This document shows, piece after piece, positions 40,410 to 50,561 of a stretch of DNA of 64,000 nt. This stretch comes from Nitzschia sp. pyKryTriq1 (lineage: Eukaryota > Bacillariophyta > Bacillariophyceae > Bacillariales > Bacillariaceae): NCBI GenBank assembly GCA_956465555.1, contig OY101125.1, positions 498,501 through 562,500 on the forward strand. Direction: 5' to 3'. The notes beneath the pieces are model-generated. The model saw only the letters and a program-made list of their open reading frames with translations. It had not been told where the DNA came from and ran no database searches. Numbering within the stretch: position 1 is the stretch's first letter; every line of letters starts with the position of its first letter. The translations under genes and the position numbers were made by a program.

Positions 40410-41666
40410 TCAATTGCACACATCCGCTTTGGATCCACTCGCAGCAATCACCTTTCGCGATTCGCACCCAGCCAAACATCCCTGTGGGAAGGCTGGATCC
40501 TCCGCCGGTGGCAGTGGCGTTTCCCCAAAGCTCCACTGGCATTCTTGCGTGACAAAGTTTGGAGACACCGTCAACGCCAGTCCAAGCTCATCTTGGAAGA
40601 ATTGTTGCGCCGGGAGTTTGCACTGATGCAAGCACAATCCCTTGCACCCACTTTCTTGGAGAAATTTGCATTTTTCTACCACCAATCCACCCAGTTGACC
40701 ATCCTTTCGACGATTTGGATAAGACGGGCCGACCAAGAAACCAAAAAAGGTAGGAGTCACAAACGACGTCAGGTAGGGAGCGTAGAACCAAGGGCCCAGC
40801 TGAGTATCGGTTCCAGGAACAATTCCAGCCATGAAAATGCGGTAAAAGGGTGGCAAGACTGGTGTCATTAGTCCAGCGAGGGTGTCACGGACCATTTTGT
40901 GCTGGGCTTCGGGGGTTTGGCCAGGTTGGAGCAAGAAGGTTCGTGCTTGGTCGACCAAGCCCAAAATCCCGGCCCGCTCACTGGTGACCCCACCGGTATT
41001 CTTGGTGACAAGATTCCGAAAGATCCGAAGCAGTAACTTGTCCAACAAATTGTCGTTGTATTCCATATTTTGCAATTGACAATCTTCTACTACCAACTGA
41101 CCATCCAAATTAAACTGTTTTGATCCGACTGGCTCTCCCTTGGCCAAGGGAACATCTTGTACATTGGGCAATTCGCGACGAGGGATCCGACTGGGGCTCA
41201 AAAAGCTGGCAGTTGCCACATATGCTTCATAATCTTTTCGGAGAAGTTTTACGAGCCAGTCATATCTTCGGTTTTCCAATGCTTTTTTGCGCAATTGAAA
41301 GACCTTGCTGGTCCATAATCGATTATCGATTTGAAGTTCGTCCAAGGCGTCGCAAACTCTGACAATGTCTTGGGCTTCAATTTCGTCCACCAATCTCGAA
41401 ACTGTTTCGATAACTAGGAGAGAGCAGGCCTTGACTTCTTTGGCTTCTTCTTTCAGCATGGTTTGCATGTCCATATCATTGTTGTTCGTCATGCGGTGTC
41501 GTTGCAGTTGTTCTTGTATTCTTCGCGGTTGTTGTTGGATCCTCGTCGAGGGATGAGTGCTCTTTCTTGTCGCAGCAGCAGAAGAAGAAGAAAACCCATG
41601 CACAGCCGCCTGCTGCTGGTAAAACCATACGGTCAAGAGACAGAGGAAAGCACGGAAGGACTTCAT
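40410..41666 (-). CDS. DWARF27-like beta-carotene isomerase family protein (DUF4033), plastid
   Basis: Single-exon 418 aa from the ATG at 41666. An N-terminal signal (SFRAFLCLLTVWFYQQQ) ends at AAVHG/FSSSSA, an ASAFAP-like plastid import site. A coiled-coil-like helical segment follows (about 55-130). The D27 domain starts at MEYNDNLLDKLLLRIFRN, continues through VRDTLAGLMTPVLPPFYRIF, VVEKCKFLQESGCKGLCLHQ and CKLPAQQFFQDELGLALTVS, and ends PNFVTQECQWSFGETPLPP and GCLAGC. The conserved Cys/His set thought to hold iron is present. Plant D27 isomerises all-trans to 9-cis beta-carotene, the first strigolactone step; algal homologues probably act in carotenoid isomerisation. It is convergent with the glycosyltransferase gene. 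Confidence 0.88.
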   Translation of the reverse strand: MKSFRAFLCLLTVWFYQQQAAVHGFSSSSAAATRKSTHPSTRIQQQPRRIQEQLQRHRMTNNNDMDMQTMLKEEAKEVKACSLLVIETVSRLVDEIEAQDIVRVCDALDELQIDNRLWTSKVFQLRKKALENRRYDWLVKLLRKDYEAYVATASFLSPSRIPRRELPNVQDVPLAKGEPVGSKQFNLDGQLVVEDCQLQNMEYNDNLLDKLLLRIFRNLVTKNTGGVTSERAGILGLVDQARTFLLQPGQTPEAQHKMVRDTLAGLMTPVLPPFYRIFMAGIVPGTDTQLGPWFYAPYLTSFVTPTFFGFLVGPSYPNRRKDGQLGGLVVEKCKFLQESGCKGLCLHQCKLPAQQFFQDELGLALTVSPNFVTQECQWSFGETPLPPAEDPAFPQGCLAGCESRKVIAASGSKADVCN

Positions 41667-42412
41667 TTGACAGTAAGTGGTGAGTGGCTTGCAATTGTCA
41701 ATAGCTCCAACTCTAATGGACAATGGAGGGTCGAGGGCACGCCCCGACGATCCACCAGAAATCCGAACTCGTAGTCTACATATTTTTTTGGAGATGTTGT
41801 ATTGAAGAGAAATCTGACGCACGGTCCCTCCGCCGTCGCGCGTCGTTCGACTTTCTTTGACTGTTTCAACTTTTCAAAATGAGAGTACTGGTACTGTAAC
41901 GACATGGAATCTCGGAATCTCCAGATTCCCATTCAAAAATATGGTACTGAGAGATTCCCTCATTCAAGGTTCCGGAATCTGACGTAGCACTTTGACTTAT
42001 GGCTGCGACACGATTGTCACTCCGCTTTCGATCAGACGACGTCATGCTTTCCATTGCAGGCAGGATAAAGCAAACTACCGACGAACCTGGTTCTGTGGAC
42101 AACTGGTACATACTCTACCTACTTTAAAACAGCCGGTGGCGAAGATGATGGAACCGAGCGACAAGAAGCAAGAGCCATCAACCCAAAACCCTACAAGACA
42201 TTATTTTTCCACTTTCTCAATCACCTTCACAGCTTACACTTTCGCAACTTACTTCCAAGGTCAAGCTAACATAGCATTTGCGAAGAACTGAAATCATAAC
42301 AAAGCATAACGGAAAAGAGGCCAAAATCATGGGGAATTTTTCAGAGCTTTCTTGCAGGAATTATTCCGATCCTCTTTGCCAAAGAAAACGCCGACGACTT
42401 GTGGTACGAGTA
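41667..42412. other. Divergent spacer between D27-like and bestrophin genes
   Basis: About 750 bp. A GGAATCT-type word recurs at 41911-41985 (GGAATCTCGGAATCT, CGGAATCT). No other gene is seen. Confidence 0.45.
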
Positions 42413-44371
42413 ATGGGACATTCATCTGCCCTTGTTCTAGCGGCGACAGCAGCAGCCCTAGTAGTCTGCGTACATGTATCTACTGCCACTGCATTTGTGA
42501 ACCCCACGGCTCTGGTTTCCTCTCGCCCTGCGTCATCATTGCTTTTTCCGAAAAGCAGTACATCGGCCCTGTGGCAAGTGATGGATCCCCCAAGTCATCC
42601 TGGAGAGGATGACGACGATGACAACGCAGCAGGGTGGCTTTCGTGGATGGCGCGAGGGCAAAAGAAGGGCGTTTCAGATGTGAAAATGAGAGAAGCAGAA
42701 GAGCTGGGCGGTGTTCCTAGATCCGATCGATACTCTTCCAGGTATGTACGGGATAATGGCAGGGCAGCGGCATGCTGCATGCAGAGTAGTCATCAAACAT
42801 GCCCTATGATTGGAGACAAACAGGACCTGACCTGCTTCCCACTTTCATTTGATATATTATAGCGACTGGCTTCACAACACGGCATCGTTGCCGAGCTCAG
42901 CGATCCTCCGCGCTATTCGAGGTCCAGGTGAGTGAAACGAACCAAGTGTTGGTTGTGGTGCATCGATTTCCGCAACGGGACTTTTTTATTGCATCTATCA
43001 TCTAACCTCTGCCTTCTTCAATCTGCTAATTTTTAAAAAGTGATGTTCATGACGACTTGGGCTACCCTTTTGAGTATCGTGTTTATGCGGCTGTGCAAGA
43101 CCAATCCAATGGCGGCGGAAGCTATGTGCATACCTCAGTCAGCACACTCTCTTATGGTTTCGTCTCTGTCACTGTTGTTGGTTTTCAAGACGAATAGTGC
43201 CTACCAACGATTTGCAGAGGGACGAAAGATCTGGGAGGGCATCATTAACAATTCGAGAGATTTGTATCGAATGATGAACCTTTACGAGAATGAGATGGGT
43301 CGTAGTAAGAGACGTCGACTGCAACGATTGCTGGCCGCCTTTCCCTACCTATTGAGGCACCGAATTCGACCCAACTTGGTCATGTATCGTTTAGATGATG
43401 TCGAAAATGTTCGTGATCCAGAAAACTCTATTGTCTTGTATCAGGACAAGGCCGCGGACGATCTCGATCCAGTAGCTGCTGCCCTGGCAACTCAAGAGGA
43501 AAACGAAGGAAATTCCCGTCGAAGGACTCGTCCATTGTACTGGGTGGACAAACGTACATTGCCCTGGAGACTTCTGCCGCCGAATGCGTTGGAACCATGT
43601 GCCCGCGCTCAAAATCGGCCTCTTTGGGTGTGCGATCGCATGGCACAAGAGATGCGCAACATTCCGGATGGACCCAATTTTACGGCTCGGGAACGGTTGA
43701 CCTTGATTTCTAAAGTTGAAAAATTGTCGGGATGCATTGGCGCTTGCGAACGTATCCATCAGACTGCCGTGCCCTTGAATTATGCTCGTCACTCTCTGCG
43801 TGCCTTGACATTGTGGTTGTTTACTCTTCCGTTTGCGTTGGTCGGTTCCTTGAAGTATATCACCGGGCCAGTTTTGTTCTTGGTCAGTTGGTTGTTGTTT
43901 GGGGTCTATGAGATTGGATATTCGATTGAAGATCCCTTCCAAGGGACGCTTCGATTGTCAGTTTTGTGCGACACTATTCGTCGGGATGTACTGGCCGATG
44001 AAGTCATTCGTAGTACAGCCTTTGCGACAGGGGAAGACAAGACAGACGACAGCTCGACTTCATCCACTACAACTTCCAGTTCGGTAGTCAAGGAAGACGA
44101 CTATGCTTCGGACTATGCTTCATCCTCGGTTGTCAAACCAGATCAAGTACCGCCCCTGCAAGTGGAAAAAGAGGAAGCGGAAGAAGAGGACCGAGATTAT
44201 GAATCATCCCACATTAACCGAGAAACTCCCCAAGTAGGTGGAGAAGGCGAAAACGAATCACGGAATGTTGCGTCGTCCAAGTCAGCGCCGGTAGAGGTGG
44301 AAGAGTTGCCCTCGATTCCCATCATCAGAAACCTGAACACTTCTGATATTCTGTCCAACAAAAAGCCGTGA
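42413..44371 (+). CDS. Plastid bestrophin-like anion channel
   Basis: Three exons: 42413-42741, 42863-42927 and 43041-44371. Introns are 121 nt (GTATGT...TATAG) and 113 nt (GTGAGT...AAAAG); phases fit and give 574 aa. The 65-nt middle exon encodes DWLHNTASLPSSAILRAIRG. The presequence STATA/FVNPTALVSSR is a near-canonical ASAFAP site (Phe28). The channel domain has VMFMTTWATLLSIVFMRLC, SLSLLLVFKTNSAYQRFAEG, RKIWEGIINNSRDL and PFALVGSLKYITGPV...YEIGYSIEDPF, the bestrophin pore, neck and Ca-clasp-like regions. In plants and green algae, thylakoid bestrophins conduct Cl- or HCO3- and tune proton motive force or carbon concentration. The acidic C-terminal tail is diatom-specific low complexity. 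Confidence 0.9.
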
Positions 44372-44914
44372 ACAAATTTCCAGCAGCCTACTCAATAGGA
44401 GGTACAAAAACAACATAGAGCCAATGTTTAGACGCTAGATTAGCAGAGGAGTGAGTTAGAGTAGCTTGTCACTACGAGTACCTGGTACTTGTAGTCTGCA
44501 GTACAGTATGGATCTGTACCGTACTCATACTCATCTTCGTGACGCGTTCGAGCATTTTCAGTCGTGAACTGGACTTGATTTCGAAACGTGGCAAAGTGTG
44601 ACCATTCGCGCGCCACGCGCGATGGGAACACGTGGAAATCGAGAAAGCCACAAAGCCCCAACGGTTGCCACCGTTTTTGTCCACATCAACTTGGCGATGG
44701 CGCGAACTCTTGATGCCACCTTTATGTTGCCATTGGATGGCTGATGGGATTGGGGTGACGTGAGAGATCTCATTCAACAGAGTTCGGAAAAATAAAATAA
44801 AGCTGGCGGAAGAAGATAGCTACGAGCATTAGACTATTGTATCCTTGCAACCCCATTGATTCCATACACACTGAGCGAAGGAGCTGTTTGAGGAAAGCAA
44901 GACGAAGGCTGATC
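44372..44914. other. Intergenic, GTAC-rich
   Basis: CGAGTACCTGGTACTTGTAG and related words lie at 44477-44530. No TACCGGTA was found. The in-frame stretch 44837-44914 before the Nudix ATG lacks an ATG and is taken as leader. Confidence 0.45.
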
Positions 44915-46198
44915 ATGACCAGCAGTATCAATCTTGTTATTTTTCTCCTCAAATTTGTGATCGTGATCGTGACGTTCAGTTTTGCTCTTTCTCGGGTGGG
45001 CGCATTCCAACAGGTTGCGAGAGTGGGTAGTGCCAGTAGGAGCCACGGGAGGCTGAGATCCCATCGTTACATGTCCACAACCACAACCATCAAGAAGGAA
45101 TATGCGCCTACTCAGGTAGTCATCGATGAGGGCAACAACAAGAAATGGCGTCTCTGTGCGGGAGTCGCAGTCCTCAACTCCAGGAACCAGTTGCTGGTAG
45201 CAGAACGCAAGGGACGTGCTGGCAATTGGCAATGCCCTCAAGGAGGCGTCGACGATGCCTGGACACCACAGAATTCGTCCGACGACTCGCGGCCCAAGCC
45301 CAAAGAAACCATCGTGGAGGCGGCCACGCGCGAAATGTACGAAGAAACTGGCTTGAGCGTGAACCATCATGCGATGTTGGATGCTACCTTTCCGACGCCG
45401 GACATTTCGACTAGTACGGGGTTTCGCTATTCGACAGAGGGAACAGACAATTGGTTGACGCGGCAGGGATTTGCCGGTCAAGAATTGCACTGGGTTGTCT
45501 TTCGGTGTACCGATGGACGCGGGGACCACGATCCCAACGCAATGTGCGATCTATCAGGAAAGGGTGGAGAAAGCGCCGAATTCACCAAAGTTCAATGGAG
45601 AGATGTTGACGAGGTTGTTCAAGGCATCTGGGAAGGCAAACGAGGTCCCTACCTTGAGCTTCAATCCCTTCTGGAGATGCATGGTGCCAAGTGGCAAGAG
45701 CAAATCGATAACCTTGACTTTTCTGGCAAATGGTCCCGAGATTTTTCGTCCTGCACGGGCGTAATGGAAGGATTAGTGGCACGTGGTTTGACAAACAAGC
45801 AGGCGTTGGACGAAGCGAAAAAGCCGTACATTCAGCTCTGGGAAAGAGACGGAAACGACGCCTCCTTGTGGTATGTCACAACGTATCAAGGCGATGGCGA
45901 GACGCCACGGCGAAAGCTCGAATATAAACCGGGCGTGTGGGAAGAGACCTATGAAGGGAAAGCGACGTTGTTTGGCGACAGTAGTGAGCCGGTCACTCTG
46001 AAACGTCAAACCAGTTTCGTCGGAGAGGCAGACGCCCACCCTATGCCCATCGCTCATGTTACCATCACAACTGGGCCAAAGGGGATCGAAGAATCTCGAC
46101 GATACCTCAAGGGTGACCTATTGATCTTGCGAAGGACCTTTTGGCAGAACGGGGAGTCCAACAGCCCCGCTGTGTCTACTGAAGTGTTCACCCGCTAA
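44915..46198 (+). CDS. Plastid Nudix hydrolase with calycin-like C-terminal domain
   Basis: Single-exon 427 aa from the ATG at 44915. The hydrophobic signal INLVIFLLKFVIVIVTFSF ends RVGA/FQQ, an ASAFAP-like site. The Nudix domain resembles RppH/diadenosine hydrolases: CAGVAVLNSRNQLLVAERK, NWQCPQGGVDDAW and ETIVEAATREMYEETGL, with all REXXEE residues. About 15 extra residues separate GGVDD from the ET helix, so the loop is longer than the standard GX5E. From about residue 265 a second domain begins, FSGKWSRDFSSCTGVMEGLV, then IQLWERDG, SLWYVTTYQ, GVWEETYEG and KGDLLILRRTFW. This pattern recalls the fatty-acid-binding/lipocalin (calycin) barrel. A lipid- or ligand-regulated nucleotide hydrolase is inferred. 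Confidence 0.8.
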   Translation: MTSSINLVIFLLKFVIVIVTFSFALSRVGAFQQVARVGSASRSHGRLRSHRYMSTTTTIKKEYAPTQVVIDEGNNKKWRLCAGVAVLNSRNQLLVAERKGRAGNWQCPQGGVDDAWTPQNSSDDSRPKPKETIVEAATREMYEETGLSVNHHAMLDATFPTPDISTSTGFRYSTEGTDNWLTRQGFAGQELHWVVFRCTDGRGDHDPNAMCDLSGKGGESAEFTKVQWRDVDEVVQGIWEGKRGPYLELQSLLEMHGAKWQEQIDNLDFSGKWSRDFSSCTGVMEGLVARGLTNKQALDEAKKPYIQLWERDGNDASLWYVTTYQGDGETPRRKLEYKPGVWEETYEGKATLFGDSSEPVTLKRQTSFVGEADAHPMPIAHVTITTGPKGIEESRRYLKGDLLILRRTFWQNGESNSPAVSTEVFTR

Positions 46199-46330
46199 CG
46201 TGGCATGTCACGGCATGGCATGGCATGGCGATTACTGTACAATAAAAAGCATCCAGCTAGCAGTCGATGCGAAATGTTTGTAACTATTATAATAAATTTC
46301 CATTTCTATGTATCATCACACTATGTTTCT

Positions 46331-47035
46331 TTAAAATTCAGACTCCTCTTCGGCAACCTCCGGCGGTCCAGCCGCCTCATCTTCTGGTGCGTCTTCGATT
46401 CCATTTTTCTTATTAAAATACTTCTTGACATACCGGTACAAGTACATAAGGGCAAACACAGACATCGGGTTCTTTGCAAAGAACATGACAATCTGAATGA
46501 GAGGATTTTGAGATCCACCTGCCGCCTGTGCAGCTTCCGAAAAGGGTCGTCGTTCCATGCTCTTCCACTTGGCAATCAATGCCGTTCCAGCGGACTTGTC
46601 CGCGCCGACTTTTGTGACATCCTCTCGGCCATTGGCGCTAATGAACTCGCCAGTCTTGGCATCCAAAACAATCAAAGCCGGAATTCCTTGGATACCGAGT
46701 TTCTGCGACAAAGCATTCTTGATGGCGGCAGATCCTTCTTCGGTCGGGATACTCAGCCACGGCATTTTCTTGAAATAGCCTTCAAGATCCGGAACCGTAC
46801 GATCCGAGCTCACATAGACAATCTCCAATTTTCCATCCTTGGAACATGCATTGTAAAAGCTGACAAGGATGGGGGAGAAGGCCTTGCAAGGCGGGCACCA
46901 CGAGGCGGAAAAGTAGAGAAGCAACAAATCTTTGCCGTTCATCAACTCCGACGTTGCCTTTTTGGGGCCGCCCGCCTTGGTCAAGAGCTTGGCGCCCAAC
47001 AGCGAATCCATGGTAAATGATGATGATTCCGACAT
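46331..47035 (-). CDS. Tryparedoxin/nucleoredoxin-like membrane thioredoxin
   Basis: Single-exon 234 aa. The thioredoxin fold starts LLLLYFSASWCPPCKAFSPI with the redox pair Cys47/Cys50 in WCPPC, the signature of nucleoredoxin and tryparedoxin. IVYVSSDRTVPDLEGYFKKM and LGIQGIPALIVLD (with the cis-Pro) complete the domain. After about residue 175 a hydrophobic segment (IQIVMFFAKNPMSVFALMYL) anchors the protein, followed by an acidic tail. There is no signal peptide, so the redox domain should face the cytosol or nucleoplasm. It ends tail-to-tail with the Nudix gene (132-bp spacer). Confidence 0.85.
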   Translation of the reverse strand: MSESSSFTMDSLLGAKLLTKAGGPKKATSELMNGKDLLLLYFSASWCPPCKAFSPILVSFYNACSKDGKLEIVYVSSDRTVPDLEGYFKKMPWLSIPTEEGSAAIKNALSQKLGIQGIPALIVLDAKTGEFISANGREDVTKVGADKSAGTALIAKWKSMERRPFSEAAQAAGGSQNPLIQIVMFFAKNPMSVFALMYLYRYVKKYFNKKNGIEDAPEDEAAGPPEVAEEESEF

Positions 47036-47795
47036 TTTCTCTTACTTCGTAGCTATGTAATAGTAGAGGTAACGTTGGTGAATGTAGAGATCTCTTGATA
47101 GCTTGTTGGTTGTTGGAAGGCAGCTGTGAACGATATACGGTACCGCCCTATGCAATCAGGTTGCAGGATGCAGGTTGCCGGATGCAAATGGGCTTCGCAT
47201 GCATCATAATCTGCTACCCCCCCCTACAAAATCACAGGGGGCGTAGCTATCTAGTCGGCGTAGCCGTGGATGTAATGCGCGAGATTTTTGGTTGAAAATC
47301 CCATTCGGGGGGTCTATTTTCGGATTTCGTGCGTTCTCGATTCTGATTGGCCGAGATCTGTGCGCACTTTTGTCACAGTGTTCGTTTACGCTATTTTATT
47401 CAATATTTGATTGGCTCGACGACGCAGGACACGACCCGTAGAATATTTAATAAATTGATGTCGCAAGGACATGCGGGATTGGTTGGATATTTGATGCCGA
47501 CGCACGCCGGCCGGCTATCCATCACACAACAAGAGATCACAACATCGAAAGAAAGCGGCGCGGCGGTCGATCGGTCGATCGCAAGAACAACAACAACAAC
47601 AACACCATCATTGTAACACAAATGCAAATAGAAGTCTATTGATTACTCTATTTGTACATCTATCTACTGTAGCTGATTGTCCACCTGACAATCATGAAAC
47701 TCTTCAATTCGCCGCTGCTCGCCATCCTTGCCACCGGAGCACCGGTCCTTTTCTTACTGTATCATTAGGACCGGTGCCAGACCACTCTTTTTCAA
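47036..47795. other. Intergenic, no gene recognised
   Basis: A (CAA)n tract lies at 47587-47602. The frames present are short and lack motifs. Confidence 0.45.
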
Positions 47796-47960
47796 GGATT
47801 TCAGTCAGTCGAATCCATCGAACCAAGCATTGAATCCTAGTGATCGAACCAAGGATTTCAGTCGAATCGATCGAACCAAGCATTGAATCCTAGTGATCGA
47901 ACCTAGCATTTATTCCTAGTGATCGAACCTAGCATTGATTCCTAGTGATCGAACCAAATG
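47796..47960. repeat. Compound tandem repeat, 28-bp and about 60-bp units
   Basis: The word CCTAGTGATCGAACC recurs four times with a period of about 28 bp between 47834 and 47956, joined by TAGCATTGATT or AAGCATTGAAT. The left part is a longer unit (AAGGATTTCAGTC...CGAACCAAGCATTGAATC) present twice. On the minus strand each unit reads GGTTCGATCAC, one base off the pol III B box, but no A box or fold accompanies it. Confidence 0.85.
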
Positions 47961-47984
47961 GGGTGTTTTGGGGGCGGTGCATTT

Positions 47985-48145
47985 AGGTGTTAACCCTTTT
48001 GAGGGTCTAGGGTATGGTTTATCCCCTTGATGGGTACCAACTACTAACCCCTCTATCGAACCAACTAACCCCTCTATCGAACCCAGCCTTAACTGCAAGT
48101 TACGGGCGGGGGTAGCAGCCCATACCTTCAGGTACCCATCATAGT
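47985..48145. repeat. Second copy of the TAACCC-rich repeat family
   Basis: It shares an ordered set of words with the 19.77-20.14 kb locus. These are TAACC...TTTG...GGG.CTAGGGTA on the left (47991-48017), then TAACCCCTCTA, AACCCA, GCCTTA, GCA.GTTACGG and CCATA on the right (48065-48130). Here the centre has only two TAACCCCTCTATCGAACC units rather than the 48-bp array. Confidence 0.6.
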
Positions 48146-48676
48146 GTTACTAGTAGTTGCTGGCATTTATTGTCTGTATCTCGCATCTTCTGGCGCACCG
48201 CTACAGTAAGTACTGGTAGTACTGTACCTGGTACTGTACGAGCAGTACGAAGTACGTGTACCGTGCCCAGTATTACTCGTACGAGTCTTAACCGCTCTGC
48301 GGTCGCTACCGGTACCAGGTACTGTAGAGGCGAAGCAGGCGGGAGCGCGCGTGTCACGCATCATTTTTTGCAATAAACGCATCATCAAGCACAAATAATA
48401 ATAAATTTTGACGATGACCGCGCGGACGACAAAACGACGAAGGGCATCGTACTTTAAAAAAGTAATAGCGATGCCTCGATGTGTTGCGGTGCGGGACAAA
48501 CTCAAACCCATAGATCTAGTGTGGGCATGCGACAACGGGGGTTGCATGTATGATACTGGTCCTAGTAGCTTTCTACCGGTAGTAGAGTATCCACCCCTTC
48601 GGGTGGAGATGTTTCAATACCCGGTACTGTAGACGTCATATCCTTCGACTGCGAGTATTGTTAGTCAAGAAGAACG
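48146..48676. other. Intergenic, GTAC-rich
   Basis: A dense run of GTAC words spans 48206-48325 (TACTGGTAGTACTGTACC type), with TACCGGTA at 48307-48314 and 48574-48581. No gene is seen. Confidence 0.5.
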
Positions 48677-49975
48677 ATGGTTGATTGGTGGCGACAATCC
48701 TCATTTTCCACCAGGCGACTGCTCTTCATCGTCTCGTCGGTACTTGTGATATCACTATTCCCACTGGAGCAGCTGAGGATTCTGCAACATAATAACCTCC
48801 ATTCTAGGACCAGTGTGACCACTGTGCCCATCAACGCCGTTGTTGTTGACGACAGTACAAGTATGTACGAGCACGTACCATCCAGACACGAGGAGCCTCC
48901 TGTCATCCTCGCTATTGAAATCGAACGAGAAGTATTCAATGTCACAAAGAATCGTCGTGCAGCACCGACGCTCTACTTCTGTGAAAACGCTAAACGCAAC
49001 GAGGTAGGGGCAATGCTTGACCTCATGGCTTCCGTTCTTCCGGAATACGCCCGTTCCAATCTTAGCATCAAGAAAGAACGTCGGGGGTGGAATAGCAGTG
49101 CAAGTGGGAACGAGTACGATGTTTTTTTGCTATCCATAGGTGGATCTTGCCAAATGGACGTGGCCAACTGGATGCTTCACCATTATCGTGGCAATGTGTT
49201 GTTGTGGTCGCCAGAGAGCAAGGCAGGGCCTCGGAACTTTAGTGACAAAATGTACGTGCTAGGGCCGGTGTACGAGAGTGATTCCCGAGAATCTGGCTGG
49301 CATGAGATGCGTCTCTATCATTTGCAAATCATATTTTGGAGCCTATTCTATAAGAACGCAAAAGATCACCGCTTTCACTACAACAGGTCGGGTGAATTCT
49401 TGTTCGATACAGAGAAAAAACCGAAAAACACAGGCAAAGAATTTTTGGTATATTCCCATTCCAATTGTAAGCCGCACCGTGATGATGCATTTGTGAAAAT
49501 TTCAGAAATCGGTGTTGTGCACTCGGCTGGACGGTGTGGCGAGGCAGGGAAGAATCGGGTCAAAGTTGCTTCCAACGTGTCCCTGAAGAACTGGGGCGAC
49601 AATGCTCTCATCAATAGGGATTACCGCTTCTGCCTAACCATGGAACACGGACTTCAAGAGGGCTACATCACAGAAAAGATTTTGCTTGCTTTTTTCGCTG
49701 GCTGTATCCCGATCTACTGGGGACCGACCAGTATATTTGATATCTTCTCTCCTGACAGCTTCATTTACTACAATGTTAGCAATCCACAACCGGCTCTGGA
49801 TCGAATACGTTTCCTCGAGTCCAACAAAACAGCATACGTCGAAATGCTGAATTCAACATCCATATTACGGAATGGCACGGCGACTATAGAAAAGTACTTC
49901 TCCTTCAGTGATGAGATCGGTGCTGGCAAACTCAAGAAGCGAATACGCACTTTTCTGGAACTTGATCGTGCCTGA
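48677..49975 (+). CDS. Alpha-1,3-fucosyltransferase-like (GT10)
   Basis: Single-exon 432 aa type II membrane protein; the anchor is LLFIVSSVLVISLFPL. The stem and N-domain contain YDVFLLSIGGSCQMD and NVLLWSPESKAGPRNF (the segment where GT10 enzymes have W.MESP). The donor-binding C-domain is diagnostic: DYRFCLTMEHGLQEGYITEK, ILLAFFAGCIPIYWG and SIFDIFSPDSFIYYN, equivalent to the YKF..EN...DY.TEK...G..P...G motif. The second half carries several NxS/T sequons. It should transfer fucose from GDP-Fuc to glycans in the Golgi. The exact linkage is an inference. Confidence 0.85.
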   Translation: MVDWWRQSSFSTRRLLFIVSSVLVISLFPLEQLRILQHNNLHSRTSVTTVPINAVVVDDSTSMYEHVPSRHEEPPVILAIEIEREVFNVTKNRRAAPTLYFCENAKRNEVGAMLDLMASVLPEYARSNLSIKKERRGWNSSASGNEYDVFLLSIGGSCQMDVANWMLHHYRGNVLLWSPESKAGPRNFSDKMYVLGPVYESDSRESGWHEMRLYHLQIIFWSLFYKNAKDHRFHYNRSGEFLFDTEKKPKNTGKEFLVYSHSNCKPHRDDAFVKISEIGVVHSAGRCGEAGKNRVKVASNVSLKNWGDNALINRDYRFCLTMEHGLQEGYITEKILLAFFAGCIPIYWGPTSIFDIFSPDSFIYYNVSNPQPALDRIRFLESNKTAYVEMLNSTSILRNGTATIEKYFSFSDEIGAGKLKKRIRTFLELDRA

Positions 49976-50561
49976 CAATAATATATGGATTACGTACGTA
50001 CTGTGCGTAAGACAGTTTCTCATGATGCGCTATTGCACGTTGACAATATCGTGAAGTTTTCTTGTCTTGGGAGAAGTTGTCTCTCTGCTGCAATGATGAT
50101 GACTACTGGTGTTGTTAAGCAACCATTCTCGTGGCGCGGCTAACAAGATCTGCCTTCTTCGAGTGGTGAGGGATCGCGATATCTTGCGGCCTCTACTATC
50201 ACGATGATTACTGATGTTGAGCAACTCGTGGCGCGGTTTGAAGAGTTGCGTTCTTCGAGTGGTAATAGGTGCGGCGTTTTACGTGTTGTAGGGACGCCAC
50301 CATTCATAAGCTAGAAACAAGCAACGACTTGACACTCATTTTTTTAGTAACAGGCTGTAGGAAAGGCCTTCGTCAAGAAAAGTTCAGGGGCGACTCGTAG
50401 AGGTTCCTCTGCCATCTTTCCAGCCGTTGAGCTGACAGTCAAGAATAGTTTCAAAATGACCACATACAACGACGATAAGCTTTTCGACTATCTGTGCAAG
50501 AAATTCTTTGGTGAATAGAGTCATGTCTACTAGAGCATAATGAAAGTAGTCAATTGGTTGT
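49976..50561. repeat. Intergenic with diverged direct repeat
   Basis: A block CTCGTGGCGCGG...CTTCTTCGAGTGGT at about 50129-50168 recurs at about 50226-50265, each preceded by TGATGTTG. Otherwise nothing is recognised. Confidence 0.5.

Noticed and set aside
41667-41822. N-terminal extension of the D27-like protein
   Set aside because: No ATG in the extension; the signal peptide starts at the ATG at 41666.
47347-47616. 89-aa frame in the 47-kb gap
   Set aside because: Thr-rich end from a CAA repeat, no motif, and an equally open antisense frame.
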